From positions 1 through 33,267 of the forward strand of contig MNWR01000103.1 in the NCBI GenBank assembly GCA_001872725.1: a stretch of DNA of 33,267 nucleotides. The letters run 5' to 3'. Both the position numbers and the translations under genes were made by a program. The notes beneath the pieces are model-generated. The model had not been told where the DNA came from and did not search any database. It worked only from the letters and a program-made list of their open reading frames with translations. The DNA comes from Proteobacteria bacterium CG1_02_64_396. Lineage in GTDB: Bacteria > Pseudomonadota > MNWR01 > CG1-02-64-396. Of this stretch, positions 17,673-24,676 are shown piece by piece (within the stretch, counting starts at the first letter, position 1; every line of letters starts with the position of its first letter).

Positions 17673-17787
17673 GTAGGAGCGCCGCCCTCGGCGCGATGGT
17701 GTCTGAGGCAACGTGGTAGGAGCGCCGCCCCCGGCGCGATGGCGTCTGAGGCAACGTGGTAGGAGCGCCGCCCTCGGCGCGATGGCG
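17673..17787 (+). repeat. Three tandem 43-bp REP units (GTAGGAGCGCCGCC... type)
   Basis: Units begin at 17673, 17716 and 17759, exactly 43 bp apart; the third is truncated. Each starts with GTAG and then GAGCGCCGCCCTCGGCGCGA, an imperfect palindrome, followed by TGGTGTCTGAGGCAACGTG. The middle unit has CCC in place of CCT in the loop. A fourth copy, with the preceding AGGCAACGTG, lies alone at 17481-17516. A conserved GTAG plus hairpin is the layout of REP sequences mobilised by RAYT transposases. Confidence 0.85.
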
Positions 17788-17808
17788 TTCCTTGCAAAAT
17801 CAGCAGAG

Positions 17809-17834
17809 CTTCGGCGACTTAGGTCGCCTCCTAC
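17809..17834 (-). repeat. REP-like palindrome, second subfamily
   Basis: Minus strand GTAGGAGGCGACCTAAGTCG then CCGAAG. The stem GGCGAC/GTCGCC is kept while the loop differs from the copy at 17346. It is followed on the plus strand by the CATCCCTGGGTCGCTCGGAA segment that also occurs in the 24.3-kb units. Confidence 0.7.
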
Positions 17835-17897
17835 GACAGCGCTATTTTGGCATCCCATCCCTGGGTCGCTCGGAAGCGCGATTCAATCAGCGCTTTC

Positions 17898-19466
17898 CTA
17901 GGCCACCTCCACCCGATTACGTCCCCGTTTTTTGGCCTCGTACAAGAAGGCATCGGCCCGCACCAGCACGTCGTCCAGGTCGTCCTTCTCCCTGAACTGG
18001 GCCACCCCCAGGCTGATCGTCACCGCACCCCCTTCGGCGTCCAACGTCGCTGCCGCCACCTCCCCCCGCAACCGCTCGGCCAACAGGGCTGCCGCCTGGG
18101 CGTCGGTGTCGGGCAGCAGCAAGACGAATTCATCCCCCCCCAAACGGCCACACAGATCGTTTTCGCGCAGCGCCGACCGGCAGATTTCGGCCACCCCCTG
18201 CAAAATCCGGTCGCCCGCCAGATGCCCCCCCCGGTCGTTGGCCTCTTTGAATAGATCGATGTCGAACAGCACCAAGCTCAAGGGGGGGTGGTGGCGTTGC
18301 CAGCGACCGACCTCCCTGGCTGCCCCCTCCAGAAACCCCCGACGGTTGACCAACCCGGTCAGGGGATCGGTGGTCGCCTGCATCCGCAACTCCTGCTCGG
18401 CCGCCTTGCGTTCGCTGATGTCGGTCAGGCTGGTCATCAACGCCGGCGCTCCCAGGTGGGTGGTGCCGAAAACCGAGGCCAGCACCGTAAGGATGCGACC
18501 GTCCGCCGTGCGCAGCCGCAGCTCGTAGCCGTTCAGTCGCCCCCCCGAACGCTCCACCGCCTGGATCAACAAGGCCCGTTCCTCGGCGTCGGCATAACAA
18601 TCCAAGGTGCTTTTGCCCAGCACCTCGTCCCGGGATTGACCGGCCAAATCGAGAAAACCTTGGTTCACCTCAAGCACCCGCCCGTCGTTGAAATCCGAGA
18701 GAATCAACGGCACCGGCGCCCCCTGGAACAGGGCCCGAAAGTTGGCCTCGCTCTCCTCCAACAAACGGTGGGTCGCCAAACGCTGCCGCCCCTCCTCGGC
18801 CAAACGTCGATTGGCCTCGTGTAGATCCCGCTTTTGCAAAAACTCCCGGCGCCGATTGAGGTTCAGGCTGTGCAGGATGTAGATGCCGTAGGCCTGCAAG
18901 ACCACGAAGACCAGAACGACGTGGAGCAGCTCGTGCAGGGGGGGGTGTTGCAACCAGCGGTCCTCGGCCAGGAAGGCGACCGAAGCGGTCAGCGCCAGCG
19001 CCACCGTGTAGAGAAAACGGCCCGGCGCCAGCAGCAGGATCGCCAGCAGCACCGCCAGCGCCGTCAGGGCAGCCAGCGAAAACCCCTCCCCCCGCACCGG
19101 CAAAATAGCGAGAAAGCCCCCCACCAGCACCGCCTCCCCCAACACCACCGCCAGATCGAGCCGGACAGGGGTGGCGTTGCGGGCCAGCCAGCGCCCGGCG
19201 CTCCACAATCCAAAAATCATCGAACAGCGGATGAGCAGCGCCACGAAGAAGGGGAGGGTCGCCCCCATGGTGACAAAATCGACCGGAACGAAGGCCACGA
19301 GAATGGCGATGCCGATCCAAATGGCGTGGACCGTCCACCGGGTTTCAAACGCGAGGGAGGCGGCGCGAAACTCGGCCTCCAGCGCCCGGTTTGAAAACTC
19401 GGCGCTCCACCACTCGATGCGGGGTGTATCGTCTTGGTGCACGGGGGCTCCAGGGTGGGTCGTCAT
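17898..19466 (-). CDS. Membrane-bound PAS-GGDEF diguanylate cyclase
   Basis: The 522-aa protein has about six TM helices at residues 45-210, a linker helix (EFLQKRDLHEANRRLAEEG), a PAS domain (about 235-355) and a C-terminal GGDEF domain (about 360-520). The A-site is intact (GRLGGDEF near residue 443), with FDIDLFKEANDRGGHLAGD upstream. An RxxD I-site (REND) lies exactly five residues before GGDEF, so product inhibition is likely. It should make c-di-GMP from two GTP at the inner membrane. The start ATG 19466 overlaps the hrpB stop (ATGA). It is the last gene of the EAL-hrpB-GGDEF operon. Confidence 0.94.
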   Translation of the reverse strand: MTTHPGAPVHQDDTPRIEWWSAEFSNRALEAEFRAASLAFETRWTVHAIWIGIAILVAFVPVDFVTMGATLPFFVALLIRCSMIFGLWSAGRWLARNATPVRLDLAVVLGEAVLVGGFLAILPVRGEGFSLAALTALAVLLAILLLAPGRFLYTVALALTASVAFLAEDRWLQHPPLHELLHVVLVFVVLQAYGIYILHSLNLNRRREFLQKRDLHEANRRLAEEGRQRLATHRLLEESEANFRALFQGAPVPLILSDFNDGRVLEVNQGFLDLAGQSRDEVLGKSTLDCYADAEERALLIQAVERSGGRLNGYELRLRTADGRILTVLASVFGTTHLGAPALMTSLTDISERKAAEQELRMQATTDPLTGLVNRRGFLEGAAREVGRWQRHHPPLSLVLFDIDLFKEANDRGGHLAGDRILQGVAEICRSALRENDLCGRLGGDEFVLLLPDTDAQAAALLAERLRGEVAAATLDAEGGAVTISLGVAQFREKDDLDDVLVRADAFLYEAKKRGRNRVEVA

Positions 19467-22042
19467 GTGCCCGAGGGTTTCGTCCGCCGGGTGGCGGGGG
19501 CGCTCCAGGGATCCTCGGGCCAGGGGTGTTTCGGGTAGCGACCGCGCAGATCCTTGCGTACTTCGCCGTAGCCATGATTCCAGAAACTGGGCAAATCCCG
19601 TGTGACCGCCACAGGACGGCGGGCGGGCGACAGCAGATGGATCGTCACCGCCACCCGCCCCCCCGCCACCGTCGGGGTTTGGCTGGCCCCGAACATCTCT
19701 TGCAGCTTCACCGCCAGTACCACCCCCTCGGCGGTGTAATCCAGGGCGATGCGCGACCCGGAGGGGACGGTGACATGGGTCGGGGCCAGTTCGTCGAGCT
19801 GACGCGCCAGATTCCAGAGGAGCAACCCCCGCAGCGCTTGGTCGAGGTCGATCTTTTTAAGGCGGTCGAGACGGCGCATCCCGGCGCACCAGGGGGCGAG
19901 CCAAACGTCAAGCCCCGCCAGCAGCGCCTCGTCGTCGACCGCAGGCCAGGGGTCGCCCAGCACCCGGTGCAGCAGGTCGAGCCGCCCCCGCAGCCGCTCG
20001 CTGTCGCGGTCCCAGGGTAGGCAGCCCAATCCCACCTCGCGGATGCCGACCATCAGGGCGGCGGCAATCGCCTCGGGGTCGACCTGCCCCTCCCCGCTCA
20101 AGGGGCGCTCTTCTAAAATCAGGCTGCCCAGACGGCGACTCCAGCGGGCGACCACCCCCTGCTGGCGGCTGTCCCAGGCGACCTCCTCCCCCTGCTCGAT
20201 GCGGTCGCCGCAAGCACGCTCCAGCCCCGCCCGGTCGAGCCTTGCCCCCAAGCGGATACGGGCCTGTTTGCGGTTGCCGTCCAGGTCGGCGGCAACGATC
20301 AGCTCGCTCCCCAGCCCCTCGTCCCGCTCGTCGAAAAACCCCTCGCCCCCCCCGGAGAGCCGATAGCGCGTGCGGCTGCCGGGGCGCAGCAGGCCGATGC
20401 GGTCGGGGTAGGCTAGGGCGAGGAGGAGGCCGACATTTTCGGCCAACGGCCTTTGCTTTTCTTCAGCCTCCGCACGTTCTTCGCGTGAAGCGGCTTTGGG
20501 GGGGGCTTCGCTGAGGTCGGCCAACCTCCGCATTTGCCGAGCGCTTTGCACCGCCTTGGCGGCCCGCCCCCGGTCCAGGCCGGGAATCTCGGGGTGGCGT
20601 TCGCTGCGCAGTCGCGGCAGCAGGGCGAGGTGGCGGGTCAGGTCGACCTCGCGGCTGCCGGGCAGCAGCAGCCCCCCCTCCTCCAGCACGGCGGCCAGGT
20701 CGCAGGCCGACGCCCCCAGCCCCAGAAAATCCCCCTTGAGGACCATATGGGCCAAACGGGGATGCAGCGGCAAACGGCTGGCCGCCGCGCCGTGGGGGGT
20801 GATGGCGCCGCTGGGGTCGAGCATTTCAAGCTGGCGCAACAGCTCGCGCGCTTGAGCCACCGCCCCGGCAGAGGGGGGATCGAGCAAGGCCAGATCGGCG
20901 GGGGAGCCGACCCCCCAGCGGGCCAGTTCGAGCATGAAACCGGTCAGATCGGCGCTTTGAATCTCGGGGGTGGCGAAGGGGGGGAGCCCCGCCTGGGCGC
21001 TGGCGTGCCACAGCCGGTAGCAGACCCCCGGCGCCATGCGACCCGCCCGCCCCTGCCGCTGCGCGCTGGCCGCCTGCGACACCGAAACGGTAACCAGCCG
21101 GGTCATGCCGCTGGCGGGGTCGAATCGGGCCTGGCGGGTCAGCCCGGCGTCGATCACCCCCCGCACCCCCTCGATGGTCAGCGAGGTTTCGGCAATCGCG
21201 GTGGCCAGCACCACCTTGCGGATGCCGGGGGGGGCCGGTTCGATGGCCCGTTGCTGCGCCTCGTCGGGGAGAGAGCCGTGCAGCGGCAGCACCTGCACCT
21301 GCTCGGGCAAGCCATCGTGCAGCGCCCGCTGCACGGCGCGGATTTCAGCCATCCCCGGCAGAAACACCAAGAGGCTCCCCGGCTCTTGGGCCAGCGCTCG
21401 GCGCACCGCCGTCGCCGTTGCTCCAGCCAGATCGGGCTTGCCCCAGCGGTCTTGGCCGGGGGGGCCAAGGTAGTGGGTTTCGACCGGGAAGGCGCGCCCC
21501 TGGCTGGTCAACACCGGCGCCCCCCCCATCAGGGCGGCGACCCGGTCGCCGTCCAGGGTCGCCGACATCACCAAAATTCGTAGGTCGGGACGCAGCGCCG
21601 ATTGCGATTCCAGCGCCAGCGCCAGCCCCAGGTCGGCATCGAGGGAGCGTTCGTGGAATTCATCAAAGAGGATGGCGGCCACCCCGCTCAATTCGGGGTC
21701 TTCTTGGATCATCCGGGTCAGGATCGATTCGGTGACCACCTCAATCCGGGTGATCCGGCTCACCTTGGTTTCAAGCCGGATGCGGTAGCCGACCGTCTGG
21801 CCGACCACCTCCCCCAGGGTTTGGGCCATGCGGCGGGCGGCAGCCCGCACCGCCAAGCGGCGCGGTTCGAGCATGAGGATCCTCCCCCCCGCCGCCCAAG
21901 GCTGATCGAGCAGCGCCAGGGGAACCCGGGTCGTCTTGCCCGCGCCGGGGGGGGCTTGCAACACCGCCACGGGGGCGGCGCGCAACACGGCGAGCAGTTC
22001 GGGGAGGAGCGATTCGATGGGCAGGGGGGAATGAGGGCTCAC
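19463..22042 (-). CDS. hrpB: ATP-dependent DEAH-type RNA helicase HrpB
   Basis: The 859-aa length is near that of HrpB. From the chosen start, the helicase core has Walker A QAPPGAGKTTR (29-39), EPRRLAVRAAA (Ia), DEFHERS (127-133; DEFH in place of DEAH as usual in HrpB), SATLDG (III) and QRQGRAGRMAPGVCYRLW (VI). Helicase-associated domains follow, and the HrpB C-terminal domain includes SFWNHGYGEVRKDLRGRYPKHPWPEDP. GTG 22042 is chosen: it overlaps the stop of the EAL gene (GTGA), and homology begins at this point, although the frame is open further upstream. It is unusual in lying between two c-di-GMP genes with 4-nt overlaps on both sides. Confidence 0.95.
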   Translation of the reverse strand: MSPHSPLPIESLLPELLAVLRAAPVAVLQAPPGAGKTTRVPLALLDQPWAAGGRILMLEPRRLAVRAAARRMAQTLGEVVGQTVGYRIRLETKVSRITRIEVVTESILTRMIQEDPELSGVAAILFDEFHERSLDADLGLALALESQSALRPDLRILVMSATLDGDRVAALMGGAPVLTSQGRAFPVETHYLGPPGQDRWGKPDLAGATATAVRRALAQEPGSLLVFLPGMAEIRAVQRALHDGLPEQVQVLPLHGSLPDEAQQRAIEPAPPGIRKVVLATAIAETSLTIEGVRGVIDAGLTRQARFDPASGMTRLVTVSVSQAASAQRQGRAGRMAPGVCYRLWHASAQAGLPPFATPEIQSADLTGFMLELARWGVGSPADLALLDPPSAGAVAQARELLRQLEMLDPSGAITPHGAAASRLPLHPRLAHMVLKGDFLGLGASACDLAAVLEEGGLLLPGSREVDLTRHLALLPRLRSERHPEIPGLDRGRAAKAVQSARQMRRLADLSEAPPKAASREERAEAEEKQRPLAENVGLLLALAYPDRIGLLRPGSRTRYRLSGGGEGFFDERDEGLGSELIVAADLDGNRKQARIRLGARLDRAGLERACGDRIEQGEEVAWDSRQQGVVARWSRRLGSLILEERPLSGEGQVDPEAIAAALMVGIREVGLGCLPWDRDSERLRGRLDLLHRVLGDPWPAVDDEALLAGLDVWLAPWCAGMRRLDRLKKIDLDQALRGLLLWNLARQLDELAPTHVTVPSGSRIALDYTAEGVVLAVKLQEMFGASQTPTVAGGRVAVTIHLLSPARRPVAVTRDLPSFWNHGYGEVRKDLRGRYPKHPWPEDPWSAPATRRTKPSGT

Positions 22043-24234
22043 GAGGGGGTCCGATGTGCGGCGAGCCAGGCCCCGAATGGCTCCTCTTGCAGCGGCTGGG
22101 AATAGAGCACCCCCTGCAAAAACCGGCACCCCTTGCCCAGCAGCCAATCGCGTTGGGGAGCGGTTTCGACCCCCTCGGCGTGGACTTCAAGCCCCAGGGC
22201 CTGCCCCATGGCGACGATGGCGGCCACCAGGGGGCGGTTGGGGTTGTCGCCCTCCAGTTGGGCGGTGAAAGAGCGGTCGATCTTCAAGACATCGAAGGGG
22301 TAGTGGCTCAGGTAGGCCAGGGATGAAAACCCGGTACCAAAGTCGTCGAGTGACAGCCGCACCCCCATCTTCTTAAGGGTGTCGAGCATATTTTTGGCCC
22401 GGACATCGTCTTGAATCAGCAGGCTTTCGGTGATTTCGAGTTCGAGCTGATCGGGGGCGATCCCCGAATGGGCCAGCGCCTGCTCCACCACCTCGATCAG
22501 ATCCTCCGAGGCGAACTGTCCCCCCGAGATGTTCACCGCCACCCGTAGCCCCGTGCCGCCCCCCTCTTGCCAGCGCCGCACCTGTTGGCAGGCCTCCATC
22601 AAGGCCCAGGCCCCCAAAGGGACGATGAGGCCACTCTCTTCGGCCAGCGGGATGAAACGGTCGGGCATCGTCAGCCCCGACGCCCCGTAATTCCAGCGCA
22701 TCAGCGCCTCGGCCCCGACGCAGCGCCCGGCTGCGTCGATCACCGGCTGGTAATGCAGGGCGATCTCCCCCCGCTCCAGCGCAAACCGCAGCCGCTCCCC
22801 CAGGCCGATCCGCTCCAGGGTCTCTTGATCCAAGGTGGCATCAAAGAGGTGAAACTCCCTGCCGCCCCGCTGTTTGACCCGGCGCAGCGCCGCCCCGGCG
22901 TTGCGGATCAAGCTTTCGGCATCGCGACCGTGTTCGGGGGCGACCGCGACCCCGACGCTGACCCCGATGGGGTAGGTGCGCCCCTGCCAGGTCAGGGGAG
23001 GCGCCAGGGCATCGAGGATGCGCTGCGCCAGATGTTCGGGGGCGGGGTGCTCGATCACCGGGCAGACCACCATGAACGCGTCACCGCCGGTACGGGCCAC
23101 CGTGTCGCCCTCGCGCACCACCGCCGACAACCGCTGGGCCACCTGAACGATCAGGGCGTCGCAGCCGGTGTGACCCACCACGTCGAGCATGCGGCGAAAG
23201 CGGTCCAGATCGACCACCATCACCGCCGTGCCGTGCCACTCCCGATGCCCCAGCTCCAGCGCCTGGGTCAACCGATCCAGGGCCAAATTGCGGTTGGGCA
23301 GTTGGGTCAGGGGGTCGTATTGGGCATGCCGCAGGATCTGCCGCTCCAAATCCTTACGCTGGGTGACATCCTCTTGAACCACCACGAAGTGGCTGATGGG
23401 GCCATCCCCCTCGCGGATCGGGGCGACGGTGGTGTGGCCCCAGTAGAGACCGCCCCCCTTGGTCCGCCCCGACAGTTCCCCCCGCCAATCCTCACCCGCG
23501 CAGGCGGTCTGCCACATCGTCTGGAAGTCCCCCTCCCCCGGCTGCGTTTGCAGCGCCTCCAAGCTCTGCCCCCGCAGCTCGTCCGGGCTATAGCCGCTGG
23601 TCATTTCAAAGCGGGGGTTGAGGTATTCGATCTTGCCCTGGGGGTCGGCGATGACCACGGCGCAGGGGCTGAGCTCCACGGCTTTAGAAAACAGCCGCAA
23701 ACGCTGCTCGGCGTCGCGGTGCAGGTTTTGTAGATGTTGCCGCTCCAGCCTTGAGGCGAGCAGGCTGGCGACCACCTCAAGGTAGGCCCGCTGCCCCGCA
23801 TCGGGGATGCGCCCCCCCTCCTGGCCAAAACCGGCGCAGTACAGGGCGCCAAGGGGCCCCTTAGAGGTGCGGACGGGGGTAACCGCGAGGGTACGCAGCC
23901 CCAGGGGGGCGACAAGGTGGGGGTCGATGCGGGGATCGCTGGCGGCATCGGCCACCAGTACCGGTTCATTGGCCGAGAGGGCCGCTTTCAGCAGGGGGAG
24001 GCCACCGATGGGAGGCTGAACGGGCTCGGCGCGGATCGCCTCGGCATACGTTCCGCAGCTACCAAGCCACTCGACCGCGTCGGGGTCGTTCGGGTCGGGC
24101 CGATAGAGCCAGATAGAGGAAAAACCGCACTCCGACGCGATGCCCTGGTGGGCGGCGGCCAGTATGGCATCCAGCCCTTGCGCCCGATCCAACGCGTGGA
24201 TGAGTTCTTGAAGCGTTCGTTGGGGGATTGCCAT
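22039..24234 (-). CDS. GAF-PAS-GGDEF(degenerate)-EAL protein, probable c-di-GMP phosphodiesterase
   Basis: The 731-aa cytosolic protein has GAF (about 1-170), PAS (about 185-305), GGDEF (about 310-470) and EAL (about 485-725) domains. The cyclase motif is GGDAF in place of GGDEF (near residue 383), and the upstream metal/substrate region reads DLDRFRRMLDVVGHTGCD, lacking the usual I-N-D. Cyclase activity is therefore unlikely, and a GTP-sensing role is possible. The EAL domain keeps its key residues: EALMRW, VNISGGQF, LEITES, LDDFGTGFSS, LKIDRSF, AEGVET and LQGVLYSQP. It should cleave c-di-GMP to pGpG. It is first in the operon with hrpB and the GGDEF gene. Start ATG 24234 has AGAAGAG-like purines upstream (CTTCTGGTT on the plus strand). 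Confidence 0.93.
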   Translation of the reverse strand: MAIPQRTLQELIHALDRAQGLDAILAAAHQGIASECGFSSIWLYRPDPNDPDAVEWLGSCGTYAEAIRAEPVQPPIGGLPLLKAALSANEPVLVADAASDPRIDPHLVAPLGLRTLAVTPVRTSKGPLGALYCAGFGQEGGRIPDAGQRAYLEVVASLLASRLERQHLQNLHRDAEQRLRLFSKAVELSPCAVVIADPQGKIEYLNPRFEMTSGYSPDELRGQSLEALQTQPGEGDFQTMWQTACAGEDWRGELSGRTKGGGLYWGHTTVAPIREGDGPISHFVVVQEDVTQRKDLERQILRHAQYDPLTQLPNRNLALDRLTQALELGHREWHGTAVMVVDLDRFRRMLDVVGHTGCDALIVQVAQRLSAVVREGDTVARTGGDAFMVVCPVIEHPAPEHLAQRILDALAPPLTWQGRTYPIGVSVGVAVAPEHGRDAESLIRNAGAALRRVKQRGGREFHLFDATLDQETLERIGLGERLRFALERGEIALHYQPVIDAAGRCVGAEALMRWNYGASGLTMPDRFIPLAEESGLIVPLGAWALMEACQQVRRWQEGGGTGLRVAVNISGGQFASEDLIEVVEQALAHSGIAPDQLELEITESLLIQDDVRAKNMLDTLKKMGVRLSLDDFGTGFSSLAYLSHYPFDVLKIDRSFTAQLEGDNPNRPLVAAIVAMGQALGLEVHAEGVETAPQRDWLLGKGCRFLQGVLYSQPLQEEPFGAWLAAHRTPS

Positions 24235-24309
24235 AACCAGAAGAGACCTTTTGGATCGTCACAAAAAAATCGCCCGCCCCCCGACGGTCGTGCGTGTTCT
24301 TTAAGAAAA

Positions 24310-24342
24310 CGCGGATTCAAGGCATCCTGCCTTGAATCCGCG
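24310..24342. repeat. Perfect 15-bp hairpin upstream of the EAL gene
   Basis: CGCGGATTCAAGGCA - TCC - TGCCTTGAATCCGCG is a perfect 15-bp inverted repeat with a 3-nt loop. It lies 76 nt before the start of the minus-strand EAL gene. A shorter version of the same hairpin (GATTCAAGGC/GCCTTGAATC) is at 7125-7149, in each case next to the 19-mer GCTTCGCAAAAACCAAAAG. Confidence 0.8.
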
Positions 24343-24652
24343 CGCTTCGCAAAAACCAAAAGCAGAGCTTCGGCGACGGGGTCGCCTCCTACGACGGCGC
24401 ACCCTGTTGGCGGCCCATCCCTGGGCGGCCCGGAAGCGCTATTGAATCCGTGCGCTTCGCAAAAACCAAAAGCGGGGCTTCGGCGACGGGGTCGCCTCCT
24501 ACGACAGCGCACTCTGTTGGCGGCCCATCCCTGGGCGGCTCGGAAGCGCTATTGAATCCGTGCGCTTCGCAAAAACCAAAAGCAGAGCTTCGGCGACGGG
24601 GTCGCCTCCTACGACAGTGCACCCTGTTGGCGGCCCATCCCTGGGCGGCCCG
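24342..24652. repeat. 110-bp tandem repeat (2.8 units) carrying REP palindromes
   Basis: Units start at 24342, 24452 and 24562 with a period of exactly 110 bp; the third is cut after about 91 bp. Each unit runs GCTTCGCAAAAACCAAAAG, then the GGCGAC/GTCGCC REP palindrome (24368-24392, 24478-24502, 24588-24612), CCTGTTGGCGGCCCATCCCT (first and third units; second has TCTG), then GGGCGGC and CGGAAGCGCTATTGAATCCG. Units differ at a handful of positions. The rest of the 442-bp spacer (24235-24676) between two minus-strand genes shows no gene. Confidence 0.9.
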
Positions 24653-24676
24653 CCCCCTTGTTGGGCCGTTCACCCT

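Larger units (their letters stand above)
17163..17897. repeat. Gene-free convergent spacer with a cluster of REP-like palindromes
   Basis: These 735 bp lie between convergent genes, and I see no gene in them. From left to right: a palindrome GGTGGATGCGCCGCGCTTA...TCCATCCAC (17193-17219); a GTAG-type REP on the minus strand (17346-17370); a GTAG REP of another kind (17491-17516); a GAGGGG stem (17624-17646, CCCTC-T-CCCC / GGGG-C-GAGGG) of the type found in many proteobacterial spacers; three tandem REPs (17673-17787); another minus-strand REP (17809-17834); and an AAGCGC...GCGCTT stem directly against the stop of the minus-strand GGDEF gene. No REP-associated transposase is present. Confidence 0.8.

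Noticed and set aside
17673-17787. CRISPR array from the 43-bp periodicity
   Set aside because: The whole unit, not only a repeat part, is conserved. The GTAG-plus-palindrome layout is that of REP sequences.
24310-24652. CRISPR array
   Set aside because: The units are 110 bp and near-identical throughout, with no short repeat/variable spacer pattern and no cas genes.
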